Assembly (NCBI RefSeq): GCF_024127895.1 | Contig: NZ_JAMYBK010000001.1 | Coordinates: 310,001-374,000, forward strand | Length of the DNA stretch: 64,000 nucleotides | Reading direction: 5' to 3' | From: Pseudomonas guariconensis | GTDB taxonomy: Bacteria; Pseudomonadota; Gammaproteobacteria; Pseudomonadales; Pseudomonadaceae | Shown here: piece by piece, positions 10,382-20,288 of the stretch | Layout of the letters: every line of letters starts with the position of its first letter | How positions within the stretch are numbered: the stretch's first letter is position 1 | Made by a program: the position numbers and the translations under genes | Notes under the pieces: model-generated | The model's input: the letters and a program-made list of their open reading frames with translations, nothing else | Database searches by the model: none | Told to the model about the DNA's origin: nothing

Positions 10382-12433
10382 TCAGGCCGTCCCGATCTCC
10401 CCACCATCGTCACGCTGGATCACCACGGTCGAAGCCCGTGGACGCACCGTCGTGCCCGCCGGGGTGGCATCGGTGGCAATGTCGCTGTACGGCCAGTTGC
10501 CCGGGTGCTGGATGTTGATGAACAACGTCTTGTTGTCCGGCGTGAAGGCGATGCCAGTCACCTCGCAGCCGTTCGGGCCGACGAAGAAGCGGCGCAGGTC
10601 GACCTGGTTGCGGGCGTTGACCGGGATCTGCCTGCCATCGGCATCCATCAGGTCGGACGGAATCACTGCCAGCAACTGGTCGTTGGTGTAGTCAGCCACG
10701 CTCGGCTCGCTGTTGTCGGTCTCGAACCACAACACGCCGCGGCTATCGAAACACATGCCGTCGGGGCTGGCGAACTGGTTCAGTTCGGTCAGGCCCGAGC
10801 GGTTGATCTCGGCGGCACCGGAGGCGTTGGCGCCGAACACGAAGATATCCCAGGTGAAACCCCGCTGATCGTCGCTGTCGCGCCAGCGGATGATATGGCC
10901 GTGACGGCTCGGGCCGCGTGGGTTGGCGGCGTTTACCGTTGCCGGGGTGCGCGCGCTGTTGTTGGTCAGGGTCAGGTAGACGTCACCGTTGAGCGGGTTG
11001 ACCGCCGTCCATTCCGGCCGGTCCATGGGCGTTGCGCCCACGGCATCCGCCGCACCCCGGGTGTTGAGGAGGATACTCGGCAGGTCGCCGAACCGGGCGC
11101 CAAGGGTGCTGCCGTCGGTGGTGGCGGTCTCGACGTCGAGGGGCAGCCAACTGCCACGGCCGTCGGCATCGAAGCGGGCCACGTAGAGCGTGCCTTGGTC
11201 CAGGTACTTGTCGCCGGTGGCCAGGCGGTCGGCCGGGTTGGCGTCGGCCGGGTCCCACAGGGCGTCGGAGACGAACTTGTACAGGTACTCGTTGTTGGAG
11301 TCGTCGCCGCTGTACCAGACCAGCGGCTTGCCGGCCACCGCCAGGCCCGGGCAGCAGCCCTCGTGGCGAAAGCGCCCCAGGGCGGTACGTTTCACCGCCA
11401 GGGTGGTGCTGTCGTACGGGTCGATCTCGACGATGTAGCCGTAGGTGCTGGCTTCGTTGCGATAGTCGTCGGTGGCGCTGGCGCCGGTCGGGGTGACGTC
11501 GAAGCGGGCGAATTCGCCGTCGACCTCGCTGCTGTCGCCAGCAGCGCTTTCCCATTGGTACAGGCCGCTGGAGGTCGCCACGCCGATCCGCGACTGGTCG
11601 GCGGGGAGGGCGCCCTTGTTGACGAAGATGCCCGGCCAGTTCTCCTCGCAGGTCAGGTAGGTACCCCACGGGGTATGGCCGTTGCCGCAATTGTTGTTGG
11701 TCCCGCGGCATTGGCTGCCGTCGGGCGAGAAGCGGGTCTTGACGTGGTCGGTGCCGCGCAGCGGGCCTGAGATGTTCATCCGCGAGGCGGTGGTGAAGCG
11801 GCGGTTGAGCGGGTCGTTCTCGACCACCTGCCAGCGGCCGTCGACCTTGCTCAGGCGCACCACGCCGACGCCGTGGGCATTGATTTCCTTGCGCACTTCT
11901 TCGGCTGGGCGCTTGCCGTTGGCGTCGGTGGTCGGGCCGTTCGGGTGCAGGGCGGCGGGATCGATGTACTCGAAGTTGATCGCCAGCAGGCCGTCGTCGG
12001 CGCTGCCAGCGATGGGGAAGAAGTGCATGCCGTCGTGGTGCATGCCCATGGCGTTGGCCTGGTCGAGGGCGGTGTTGCTGCCGTCGGCCTTCCATGGGCT
12101 GGCTTTGCTGTTCAGCGGCGTGCCCCAGGGGGCCAGCACATAGGCGCTGTAGCCGGCAGCGACGACGCAGGCATCGGTGCGCGAGCCGGCGATGGACTCG
12201 AAGCCCAGCTTCAGTTTCGAGGGCTGCGGCTTGGCCGGGCGGGGCGCATCTTGGCGAGCGGCGGCAATGCCATCTAGGCAGCCGGCCAGGCCGGTTCCCG
12301 CGATCATGGCGATCGCCGCGCCAAGGCTGCCGCGCATCACGCTGCGACGGCTCAGGTAGGCGTCCATGACGCTGGCCATCGGCGGGTTGTCGCTCAGGTT
12401 CCGGTCAAGGTTGTCGCCGGTTTCTCGACTCAT
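10382..12433 (-). CDS. PhoX-type (DUF839) alkaline phosphatase, Tat substrate
   Basis: 683 residues. PhoX enzymes are periplasmic or secreted Ca/Fe-dependent phosphatases that release phosphate from organic esters. The N-terminus holds a twin-arginine signal (SRRSVMRG, about 29-36), a hydrophobic run and GLAGC. Family hallmarks follow: NNNCGNGHTPWGTYLTCEEN, FRHEGCCPG, GSRTDACVVA, and late segments SPDGMCFD and NGCEVTGIAF. P. putida has a related secreted phosphatase, UxpA; I cannot tell whether this is that orthologue. No Pho box was recognised in the 171-nt gap upstream, where induction under phosphate limitation would be expected to act. Confidence 0.9.
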   Translation of the reverse strand: MSRETGDNLDRNLSDNPPMASVMDAYLSRRSVMRGSLGAAIAMIAGTGLAGCLDGIAAARQDAPRPAKPQPSKLKLGFESIAGSRTDACVVAAGYSAYVLAPWGTPLNSKASPWKADGSNTALDQANAMGMHHDGMHFFPIAGSADDGLLAINFEYIDPAALHPNGPTTDANGKRPAEEVRKEINAHGVGVVRLSKVDGRWQVVENDPLNRRFTTASRMNISGPLRGTDHVKTRFSPDGSQCRGTNNNCGNGHTPWGTYLTCEENWPGIFVNKGALPADQSRIGVATSSGLYQWESAAGDSSEVDGEFARFDVTPTGASATDDYRNEASTYGYIVEIDPYDSTTLAVKRTALGRFRHEGCCPGLAVAGKPLVWYSGDDSNNEYLYKFVSDALWDPADANPADRLATGDKYLDQGTLYVARFDADGRGSWLPLDVETATTDGSTLGARFGDLPSILLNTRGAADAVGATPMDRPEWTAVNPLNGDVYLTLTNNSARTPATVNAANPRGPSRHGHIIRWRDSDDQRGFTWDIFVFGANASGAAEINRSGLTELNQFASPDGMCFDSRGVLWFETDNSEPSVADYTNDQLLAVIPSDLMDADGRQIPVNARNQVDLRRFFVGPNGCEVTGIAFTPDNKTLFINIQHPGNWPYSDIATDATPAGTTVRPRASTVVIQRDDGGEIGTA

Positions 12434-12561
12434 CGGGTGTCCTTTTGTTGTGAGTAAGAAAGACGCGACTTTAGTGCGTCAATATGATGATTTTTTGGCA
12501 GAAATGTTAACGGAGGCTTCGGCGCGGGGCGGTCCTCGATGTCGGTCCATCGAGTGGCGTG

Positions 12562-12578
12562 GGGCTGCCTTGCAGCCC
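12562..12578 (-). terminator. Hairpin just downstream of tpsA
   Basis: GGGCTGC and GCAGCCC form a 7-bp stem around CTT, 27 nt beyond the tpsA stop. It lacks a clear T-run on the minus strand, so it may be a REP remnant rather than a strong terminator. Confidence 0.4.
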
Positions 12579-12604
12579 ATCGCCCCCAAATCGTGGAGAT
12601 CGGC

Positions 12605-15600
12605 TCAGCGCTCGATCTTGCCCTGAACGCTCGAGGACCACTGCTCACGGCGGTCATGCCCGCTGGTACGCAACAGCCCCAGGTCCAGGGCATTCTCGCC
12701 GTCGGCCGCCCCCTTGTCCTTGACCACTTCGGCCACGGCGGTGCCCAGGTCGACCGGTGAGTTGGACGCATCGACCGACACATCCCGTCGATAATCGCGA
12801 CCGGTCAGGGTCTCTCGGCTGACGGAGGCCGCTGCCAGGTCGACAGTGCCACCGGCCGATTGCAACCGGGCGCCGACCAGGTGTGCGTCGCCGCCCACCT
12901 TGAGGTCGATGCCCTCGCTGCCCCTGAGGGACGCCTGGTGGGCCACGGTGTCACGCTGCTCATGCGACAGGTCGAGCTTGAAGGTCGGCGACAGGCCAGG
13001 CTCGGCCTTGCTCAGCGTCGGGCCGACTTTCTCGCTGACCTTGCCCCCCGCCGGCCCTGCCACGGCGCTGGCCGCATTGACGTAGCCCTGGGGGGTTTTC
13101 TCCTTGCTCAGGCGCGCATCGACCTTGAGGCTCAGGTTATCGACGCGGTCCTTGCGGCTGGCCACCCGCAAATCGCCGCCGATATTGCCCTGGATCTGCC
13201 CGGCCTCCAGGCTGGCGCCTTCGATGCGCGTGTCGCCCCGGCTGTGCAGGCTGATCCGCTCTGCCCGCCACGTGTTGCCGTTCCAGGTCTGGTTGTCGCG
13301 TTTGTCCAGGTCAACCTGTACGCGGCCATGCAGCCCGCGCACGTCCTTGTCCGGCGTCTCGCCCTTGGAGGTGTTGAACCCGGCCCCGGCGGTGATCGCC
13401 AGGTTGTTGCGGTACTCCTGGTTGCCGGAGGCCTCGATCCGTATGCTGCCGTTGGCCGCATTCAGGGCGATCTGCGCGGCGGAGGCCTGCAGGCCTTGCA
13501 GGTGCAGGGCAATGTCCTCCCGCGCGCGGCTGTTCATTTGCAGGGCGCCTGCGCTATTGAAATGGGCATCGACGGCCTGGCGGCCACGTTCGTCCAGCTT
13601 GCCATGCTCGAAGTGGCCGCCAATACCGCCACCCTTGCTGCTGCCGGTCTTGGCGGACAGTTCCAGGCCGCCGCCCAGCTTGCTGCCACTGGCCTGGTGG
13701 GCGTCGCTGGCGGCCTTGACCTGCAGCACGCCCCCACTGTCGAGACGGATGTCGTCGACCTTGCGTTCGCGGCTGCCGATGCGCGTGCCTTCGAGCAGCA
13801 TGTCGCCGCCACTGCTCAGGACGACATCGCCCTTGGCGTCGATCTGCGCGACCCTGGTCTTGCTGTCCTGGCTCTGGCGCTGCGCGTGGTCGAGGTAGCC
13901 ACGGGCGTCCAGGCCGGTGCTGGTGGGCCGGTTGCCGCCCTTGGCCCAGGCATTGCCATCGAGTTGCCGCGATTGTTCGCTGCTGCGATCGTTGGCCTGG
14001 GTCAGGCTCAGCCGTCCGGCGCTATTGATCGATACATCGCCGTTGCCGCCATCGATGGTGGTGCCTTCGTAGCGGCCATCGCTGCCGAGCTGTATCTGGA
14101 CGCCGGTATGCCCCTGGAGGCTGACGGGACGCGCGGTGCTGGCGCTGGCCTGCTTGTCCAGCGAGCCGCCCTTGCCGGCTGCGCGCACGTTGATGTCCTG
14201 GCCGGTGCTGGTGTCGACGCGCAGTTCGCCACCGTAGGCCAGGCGCTGCACGCTGCTTTGCTCGACATTCTCGGCCGCCCTGGCGTGATGGCGGTCGGCG
14301 TCGATCTTGAGCTGGCCGCCCTTGGCGCGCCAGGCCGTGCCCTGGTCATCGAGGGTGTTGGCCTTGACGGCGACCGTGGCGCCCGACAGTTCGCTGACCT
14401 GGGCGTGACCCCGGCGCTGGTTCTCCAGGCGCTTGAGGTGGTCGACGGTCATCTGCGCGCCCACGCTGGGCGGTGCCATGGCGTCTTCGGGGGACGCCTG
14501 CTGGAAGCGGGCGGCTTCCTGGCCTTGTACCAGGCGTTCGATCGGGCGGGTCAGGTCGCGGTATTCCACGTCGGCGCCGAGGCTGCCACGCCATTGCTCG
14601 GTATTGTGTTCGCGCTCGTGGATGTCCTGCACGGCGCGGTTGTCGATGTGCTCGGCTTCCACCAGCAGCTGCTTGCCTGCATCGACTTTCGCGGCTTCGG
14701 TGACAAGGTTCGTGGCGTTGATCTTCACATCGCCGCTGGCCTGCAGCTCGCTGCGTTGCACCTGGCTGTCACGTTCTCGCTGGGTGTCTTGCACATGCTC
14801 GCCGGTGAAGGCGCTACCGAGCCTGTCGATGCCACCGGTGACAGTCAGGCCTGCGCCGCTGGTGCGGGTGTCGGTCTGGGTGTTGCGCTCGTTGCGAGTG
14901 GCCCCGAGGGTGACCTGCTTGCCCTGCAGGCTCAGGTCGCCTGTGCTGGCCGTGACCTTGGAGCCGTTGACCTGCAGGTGCTCGCCGCTGTTCAACACCA
15001 CGCTGGCGCCCTTGAGTTCACTGGCGACCTGGGTGGTTTCGCTTTCGCGGGTGGTGGTCGTGGCGACCTGGTAGCCGGCAGTGGCTTCGAATTGTCGCGA
15101 ATCGGGCTTGCCGTCCTGGGCTTCCTGGGTCTGCCGGGCGTTGGCGGTGAAGCCTCGTTGCTGGCTGACAGTGTCGGCATCCAGGCGCGACTGTGTGCTG
15201 TCGATCGACAGGTCGCCCTTGGCCTCGAGCTGCAGATGCCCGCCAGCTTCGAGCTTGGCGCCGCGAAGCTTCATTTGCGCGGCGCTGGCCAGGCGCAGGT
15301 TGCTCTTGGCGGTCACGTCGCTGATCAGCACCTGTTCCTCGCGCACGCTGCGATCGCGCTTGCTGCCAATCAGCCCGAACAGCTTGCTGTCGCTCTGCTG
15401 CTCCTTGGAGGTGGAACTGCCCTGGTCGGCCTCGATCGCCAGCAGGCCCTTCTCGCTGTAGAGCACGGCATCGCCCTGGCTGGTCACGCTGCTGCCCTTG
15501 ATGACGACCTGCTCGGCGCTGACATGCAGGTCGCCCACCGCTGCAACGACGCTGCCGGCGACGGCCTGGCCCTGGCGGTCGTTGCCGTTGCGGTCGCCGA

Positions 15601-17143
15601 AGAAGGTGCCGGACACCAGGTCGCCACGGTAATCGCGTTGCTTGCCGTTTTCCTGCAGGGCGGCAGTCGTCACCTCCACCTGCCGCGCCGAGAGTTCCAT
15701 CTCGCCCCGGCTTTCCAGGCGGCTGCCCCGTACCCTGAGCGTATCGCCGGCCTTCACCGTCACGCGCTCGCCACCCAGGGCGCTGGCCTTGGCGGTCTCC
15801 TTGTAGTCGTCGGTATCGCGGTCGCCGCGCCACAGGTGCTTGCGATGGCGTACCTGTTCCTGCTCCCGCCGGCTGTCGATACCGGCCTCGATGTCGAGCT
15901 TGCCGCCACTGGCCACGTCAAGGTCGCCACCGGCTTGCACGGTGGCCGCCACCAGGCGCATGTCGCTGCCGGATTGCAGTGTGAGGTCGTCGCCGGCCTG
16001 CAGGTGTGTGCCGTGCCGCGTGCGTGTGGTGACGGTGAGTTCGCGGTCGTAGGTCTCGGTGGTGATGAACCAGGCTTTCTTGTTCCATTTTTCATTGTCG
16101 CGTTCGATGTTCTCCCGGGTACTGGCATCGAGCGTCAGCTTTTTGCCGGCCTTCACCTCGATCCGTTGCGCCTTGCCGTCGACGGCCAGCAGGCGCAGGT
16201 CATCCGCTGCGCTGAGGGACAATGCGCCGTGCTCGCTGTGCAAGCGTGCGCCCTGGGTGGCGCTGGCGTCGATCTGCAGATCACCGGCCGAGCGGATGCT
16301 GATACCGTCACGTGCCGCCACCTCTATCGGCCCCATGCGCACGCCGGCGCCTTCGGCGGTGCTCAGCACCCGGATACGCCCGGCACGCATCGCGCCGAAC
16401 AGCTTGGCATCGATGCTCGACGGGGTGCCGGGCAGGTGCCGCAAAACGTGCCCGCTGGCGGCGTCGATGCGGTTGCGGCCAACGGTCAGGTCGAGGTCCG
16501 TCTTGGCGCTGAGCAGGCCCTGGCTGTCGATGCGCGGCGCGATCAGCCCCAGGGCGCCTTCGGCGTTGCTCTGGCCGCCACCGAGCACCTGCAGCGAGCC
16601 GCTTGCCTGCAGGGTGTCGAGGTACTTGAGCTGCTGCTCCTGGACGACTGGCGTGCCGACCAGGAAGCCGGCGCGGGTGGTGTTGATGAAGCTACCGCCG
16701 TTGAGGGTGATGCCGTTGGGGTTGGCCAGGATGTAGTCGGCCGGGCGGCCGAAGATTTCCTGTGGGCCTTCGATCAGCGAGGCATTGCGGCTGATCACCT
16801 CGTTGAGGATGGTCGAGGCGGCCTGGCCCTGGAACTGCGGGTTGGCGGCCAGGGCCCCGGCCAGTTGCGACTGGCCCGCTTGCAGGGCGTTGTTCAAGAC
16901 CACGCCGGGCTTGCCGACGTTGTAGTCGAGGAACTGGTTGTGCGACAGGCCGTGGGTGTTGGGGGCGACGATGTCGATCACCGGTACGCCGTGGCCATTG
17001 TTGATGATGGGCGTGCCGCCTGGGCCGGGGGCGGGTTGCAGGCCTCCCTGGGCCAGGGCCGTGGAGGAGGTGAGCAGCGCAAGGGAGATGGCCCAGCGCA
17101 AGGTATTGGGCCGTGGTGCCGGTTGCTTGGGATCTTTCTTCAC
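12605..17143 (-). CDS. TpsA: filamentous-haemagglutinin-like exoprotein, short form
   Basis: 1512 residues from a GTG. Secreted across the outer membrane by the TpsB encoded 27 nt upstream. Signal peptide ending TALAQ (about residue 31), then the TPS secretion domain (about 45-300) with NPNGI at 141-145 and TRAGFLVG. The rest is repetitive beta-helix with many blocks of the type Q-AGGDL-V/L-SGG and haemagglutinin-repeat segments (for example GSKLGGGLELSAKTG). No VENN motif, pretoxin region or toxin-like C-terminus is seen, and no immunity gene follows, unlike CdiA. The protein ends in a polar stretch SSVQGKIER. Likely role: adhesin or biofilm exoprotein. The opposite strand carries a 1626-codon open frame, a composition shadow. 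Confidence 0.9.
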   Translation of the reverse strand: MKKDPKQPAPRPNTLRWAISLALLTSSTALAQGGLQPAPGPGGTPIINNGHGVPVIDIVAPNTHGLSHNQFLDYNVGKPGVVLNNALQAGQSQLAGALAANPQFQGQAASTILNEVISRNASLIEGPQEIFGRPADYILANPNGITLNGGSFINTTRAGFLVGTPVVQEQQLKYLDTLQASGSLQVLGGGQSNAEGALGLIAPRIDSQGLLSAKTDLDLTVGRNRIDAASGHVLRHLPGTPSSIDAKLFGAMRAGRIRVLSTAEGAGVRMGPIEVAARDGISIRSAGDLQIDASATQGARLHSEHGALSLSAADDLRLLAVDGKAQRIEVKAGKKLTLDASTRENIERDNEKWNKKAWFITTETYDRELTVTTRTRHGTHLQAGDDLTLQSGSDMRLVAATVQAGGDLDVASGGKLDIEAGIDSRREQEQVRHRKHLWRGDRDTDDYKETAKASALGGERVTVKAGDTLRVRGSRLESRGEMELSARQVEVTTAALQENGKQRDYRGDLVSGTFFGDRNGNDRQGQAVAGSVVAAVGDLHVSAEQVVIKGSSVTSQGDAVLYSEKGLLAIEADQGSSTSKEQQSDSKLFGLIGSKRDRSVREEQVLISDVTAKSNLRLASAAQMKLRGAKLEAGGHLQLEAKGDLSIDSTQSRLDADTVSQQRGFTANARQTQEAQDGKPDSRQFEATAGYQVATTTTRESETTQVASELKGASVVLNSGEHLQVNGSKVTASTGDLSLQGKQVTLGATRNERNTQTDTRTSGAGLTVTGGIDRLGSAFTGEHVQDTQRERDSQVQRSELQASGDVKINATNLVTEAAKVDAGKQLLVEAEHIDNRAVQDIHEREHNTEQWRGSLGADVEYRDLTRPIERLVQGQEAARFQQASPEDAMAPPSVGAQMTVDHLKRLENQRRGHAQVSELSGATVAVKANTLDDQGTAWRAKGGQLKIDADRHHARAAENVEQSSVQRLAYGGELRVDTSTGQDINVRAAGKGGSLDKQASASTARPVSLQGHTGVQIQLGSDGRYEGTTIDGGNGDVSINSAGRLSLTQANDRSSEQSRQLDGNAWAKGGNRPTSTGLDARGYLDHAQRQSQDSKTRVAQIDAKGDVVLSSGGDMLLEGTRIGSRERKVDDIRLDSGGVLQVKAASDAHQASGSKLGGGLELSAKTGSSKGGGIGGHFEHGKLDERGRQAVDAHFNSAGALQMNSRAREDIALHLQGLQASAAQIALNAANGSIRIEASGNQEYRNNLAITAGAGFNTSKGETPDKDVRGLHGRVQVDLDKRDNQTWNGNTWRAERISLHSRGDTRIEGASLEAGQIQGNIGGDLRVASRKDRVDNLSLKVDARLSKEKTPQGYVNAASAVAGPAGGKVSEKVGPTLSKAEPGLSPTFKLDLSHEQRDTVAHQASLRGSEGIDLKVGGDAHLVGARLQSAGGTVDLAAASVSRETLTGRDYRRDVSVDASNSPVDLGTAVAEVVKDKGAADGENALDLGLLRTSGHDRREQWSSSVQGKIER

Positions 17144-17170
17144 GTCTTCGTTCTCTTTGTTGTGGGTGAA

Positions 17171-18862
17171 TCAGATGTTCAGGGTCCAGTCCAGTACCCA
17201 GAATCCTGGCTCCAGGCATCGGCGGGGGAGGTCGCTGGCGTAGAGCGCATGCTGGTAGTCCAGGCGCAGCCGCGAGCCCGGCATGCTGAGCTCCACGCCC
17301 ACGGCGGCACCTGCCAGGCGTTGGGAGGGCTGGCCATGGAAGAGGCGGGCCCAGCCCAGGTCCAGGCCGACGACCGGGCGGACCTCCAGGCCGTAGGGCA
17401 GCGACAGGGGCAGGGGCTGGCTGAGGGTGTTGCGCCAGACGCCAGTGCTGGCACCGGCGACGGTGTATTGGCGAAAGCCGCGCACGGCAGAGTCGTCGCT
17501 GAGCAACTGCTGTTCGACAGCGAACAGGACATCGCGGCTGTATTGCAGGTTGAGTTCGCTTTGCCAGCGCCAGGGCCGTTGTGCCGGACCTTGGCGCAGG
17601 TGCAGCAGGCTGGCGCGGTACTTGCGAAATTGCGGCGCTGGGGCGAGCGTCCCTTGGGCTTTGCGGTCGGCGCCGAACCCGTCCAGCCCCTGGGCGATGC
17701 CCAGGTAGGCGTTCCACAGGCCGCCATCGAGCCAGAGTAGGTTGATGCCTGTCTCCAGGGTGGTGAGGGTAGGGCTCTGCACGCCCGCGACCACGCCTGT
17801 TATGCGGTTGACCAGGCGCTTGTGGTCCAGGCGGGCGCTGGCGCTTAGCATGCCCTGCGGGTTGCGCCAGAGCACGCGCTCGGCGCTCATGCCCAGGAAG
17901 CGGCTGTTGCCGCTGCTGACCTGGCGCCCGTGGGGGATGGGCGAGCGATAGGCGATCTCGCTGGCGTTCAGGGCGAAGGTCCAGGGGCCGTAGGGAAGGC
18001 TGTAGTAGAGACTGGCGCCTCGGCTTTCGCCGGGGGCACCGAAGAGCGTCGAGACCAGCGACAGGCGCAGGTCGTCGTTGAGGTTCAGCGGGCTGTCCAG
18101 GCCGAGGCTCAGGTTCAGGCGATGACGGCCGGTCAGCTCGCTGCCGCGGTTGTCGAGGCGCCCGTCCAGGTGCCAGCGCGAGCTGACCTGGCGCGCTCCG
18201 AGCAGCACCTGGGTGCCCCCTTGCAGCTCGCCTGGCGACAGGTCGGCGACGACGTCATAGGCGCGCAGCCGATTGAGCTGGTCGAGCCCTTGTTCCAGGT
18301 CCGGCAGGTACAAGGGATGGCCGAGCAGGTCGGGGAAGGCGCCCTGCAGGGACAGCGGCAGGTCGGCGCCAGCCAGTTCGATCGACTCGACGAAGCCTTC
18401 GACGATGACGATCTCCAGCGGCTCGCCCGGTTCGGGTTGCCGGGCCAGGTAGGGACGGCTGGTCGGATAGCCGGCCTGCACGTAACGCTCGGTGATGGCC
18501 TTCAGCAGCCGGTTGATGTCAGCCACGCCCATGCAGGGACGCAGCAGTGGCCGCAGGGTTCGCTCCAGCGCTGGGGTGGAGAGCGACTGGTTGCCAGCCA
18601 GGCGTACGCCTGGGGTAGGCCAGCAGTGGGTGTCCGGCTCATGGGGGGAGGAGGAAGGCGTCGGCGTGGCACTGGGGCGCTCGCGTTGCTGCCAGCGCTG
18701 CAGCCGCTGCTGGTGCTCCAGTTGCTGGAGCGTGCGCTGTTGTTCGCGCAGTTGCTGGCTGGCCGGGTCGTCGGCCAGGGCCTGGGGCATGGCCAGGAGA
18801 CCGGACAACAGGCCAGCCAGCAGCCACCTGGCGGTGTGGAAGCGGAGCGAGGCGGTCGGCAT
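17171..18862 (-). CDS. TpsB: ShlB/FhaC-type outer-membrane transporter
   Basis: 563 residues. Omp85-superfamily pore that exports the neighbouring TpsA. Signal peptide ending AMPQALA, a Gln/Arg-rich coiled plug helix (about 30-65), POTRA domains (about 80-240, including ERYVQAGYPTSR and the ShlB-type segment ending LNRLRAYDV), then a 16-strand-type barrel. The conserved loop-6 motif appears as AVRGFRQYT. It ends in the expected aromatic/aliphatic strand (WVLDWTLNI). ATG 18862 was chosen over an in-frame TTG at 18877. First gene of the TPS operon; its promoter should lie in 18863-19020. Confidence 0.93.
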   Translation of the reverse strand: MPTASLRFHTARWLLAGLLSGLLAMPQALADDPASQQLREQQRTLQQLEHQQRLQRWQQRERPSATPTPSSSPHEPDTHCWPTPGVRLAGNQSLSTPALERTLRPLLRPCMGVADINRLLKAITERYVQAGYPTSRPYLARQPEPGEPLEIVIVEGFVESIELAGADLPLSLQGAFPDLLGHPLYLPDLEQGLDQLNRLRAYDVVADLSPGELQGGTQVLLGARQVSSRWHLDGRLDNRGSELTGRHRLNLSLGLDSPLNLNDDLRLSLVSTLFGAPGESRGASLYYSLPYGPWTFALNASEIAYRSPIPHGRQVSSGNSRFLGMSAERVLWRNPQGMLSASARLDHKRLVNRITGVVAGVQSPTLTTLETGINLLWLDGGLWNAYLGIAQGLDGFGADRKAQGTLAPAPQFRKYRASLLHLRQGPAQRPWRWQSELNLQYSRDVLFAVEQQLLSDDSAVRGFRQYTVAGASTGVWRNTLSQPLPLSLPYGLEVRPVVGLDLGWARLFHGQPSQRLAGAAVGVELSMPGSRLRLDYQHALYASDLPRRCLEPGFWVLDWTLNI

Positions 18863-19020
18863 GGAAGAAATCTGCAAAGTGCGTACGGTTCAGTACTCGT
18901 TTGCGAGGATTCTAAGAATGCGACTGGTCGTCTGGATGCGAGCCCGTGCCCACCTGCGTGTCAGGCAGATGCGGAATTAGTGTCGGGAAATTCTGAGGAA
19001 ATATCCTGGATCGTACGCTT

Positions 19021-19581
19021 TCAGGGACGGATCTCGATCAGGGTGCCGTCCTTGACCATGCTCCAGACTTCGCGCATGTCGTCATTGCGCATGGCGATGC
19101 AGCCTTCGGTCCAGTCCAGGGTATGGAAGTACCACTCCGGGTATTCCTCGTCGATCGGCGTGCCGTGGATCATGATCATGCTGCCCGGGTTGACGCCTTC
19201 GCGGCGGGCACGGGCGGCATCCCTGATGTTCGGGTAGGAGATGTGCATGGCCAGGTTGAAGCGGTCGCTGACCTTGCGCCAGTCGAGCCAGTAGAGGCCT
19301 TCGGGAGTCTTCTTGTCGCCCTCGCGCTCCTTGGCCCCCTTGGGTTGCTTGCCCAGGGAGATGCGGTAGGTCTTGAGCGGCTCGCCGCGGCTGATCAATT
19401 GCAGGCGGCGTTCGGACTTGAGCACCAGCACCTTGTCGATCAATGGCTGGGTGGGAACCTGGGCCGGGGAGTGGGACGGTGGCTGCGTAGCGGGCAGGGG
19501 CTTGCGGATGATGGTTTCGGTGAAGGCCGCCTGGGACACCGATACAACGCAGAGGCAGAAGAGGGCGAACAACCAGCGCAT
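19021..19581 (-). CDS. L,D-transpeptidase (YkuD family)
   Basis: 186 residues. Signal peptide ending SVSQA, a Pro/Gln-rich linker, then one YkuD catalytic domain: HGTPID with the conserved His, and TEGCIAMRN containing the nucleophilic Cys and the following Arg. It would cross-link peptidoglycan or attach lipoprotein to it in the periplasm; no LysM domain is present. Stands alone, 19 nt after the stop of the minus-strand Nudix gene upstream, so the two are probably one transcript. Confidence 0.92.
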   Translation of the reverse strand: MRWLFALFCLCVVSVSQAAFTETIIRKPLPATQPPSHSPAQVPTQPLIDKVLVLKSERRLQLISRGEPLKTYRISLGKQPKGAKEREGDKKTPEGLYWLDWRKVSDRFNLAMHISYPNIRDAARARREGVNPGSMIMIHGTPIDEEYPEWYFHTLDWTEGCIAMRNDDMREVWSMVKDGTLIEIRP

Positions 19582-19600
19582 GAAACCTTATCCCTGAAAG

Positions 19601-20155
19601 CTAGGTGGTGGACGACGAGACGTTCATCGGTGGCAGGTATTCATGGCCTATGGGGTAGTGCTGCCCGATGCGGTCACGATAATAGCATTCTAGTGTGCGA
19701 GCGACGGTGCGGAAAGCCAGCGCGTCCCAGGGAATCTCGTGTTCCTCGAACAGCCGCACTTCCAGGCTCTCGATGCCCACGGCGAAGTCCAGGTCGGCCA
19801 GCTCGGCGCGGAAGAACACATGCACCTGGTTGATGTGCGGCAGGTCGAACAGCTGGTACAGGCTCATCTGCCCGACTCGGGCGCAGGCCTCCTCCACGGT
19901 TTCGCGACGAGCGGCCTGGTCGAGGGTCTCGCCATTCTCCATGAAGCCGGCAGGCAGGGTCCAGAAACCACGGCGCGGCTCGATCGCGCGACGGCACAGC
20001 AGCACCTGGCTGCCCCAGGTGGGCAGCACGCCGGCGACGATGTTGGGGTTCTGGTAATGGATGGTCCGGCAGTGTTCGCAGACGTACCGCGGGCGGCTGT
20101 CGCCCTCGGGGATCCGCTGGATGACCGGGTGGCCGCACGCGCTGCAGAATTTCAT
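19601..20155 (-). CDS. Nudix hydrolase with N-terminal zinc ribbon
   Basis: 184 residues from ATG 20155; longer upstream frames are not family-like. The N-terminus has two CxxC pairs (FCSACG and VCEHC) forming a zinc ribbon as in NudC-like enzymes. The Nudix box is complete: [16 protein letters not shown] followed by EEA. It hydrolyses a nucleoside diphosphate linked to another group; the exact substrate is not evident. The NADH pyrophosphatase SQPWPFPxS signature is absent. Divergent from the CoA pyrophosphatase gene across a 133-nt gap. Confidence 0.9.
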   Translation of the reverse strand: MKFCSACGHPVIQRIPEGDSRPRYVCEHCRTIHYQNPNIVAGVLPTWGSQVLLCRRAIEPRRGFWTLPAGFMENGETLDQAARRETVEEACARVGQMSLYQLFDLPHINQVHVFFRAELADLDFAVGIESLEVRLFEEHEIPWDALAFRTVARTLECYYRDRIGQHYPIGHEYLPPMNVSSSTT

Positions 20156-20288
20156 GCTTTTATTCCTTTGAGGTCGGGATATCTTGGCGCGCCTGGCGGC
20201 TCGCCCGCAAGCCGCCATCTGGCGGGGCTTGGGTGCTTCGCGGCTTTGGTGCATCATGCAAGACAGGCCTTGGAATCGAGAGTGTGTA

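Noticed and set aside
12860..17740. 1626-codon open frame antisense to tpsA/tpsB
   Set aside because: Low-complexity Ala/Leu/Gly shadow spanning two real genes and ending inside tpsB; no start signal or domains.
18863..19020. Possible extra small gene between tpsB and the L,D-transpeptidase
   Set aside because: No frame with a ribosome site or conserved features; most likely the tpsB promoter region.
20195..20216. GGCGGCT/AGCCGCC hairpin between the two Nudix genes
   Set aside because: The genes diverge, so it cannot be their terminator; it has no T-run and is probably a REP remnant.
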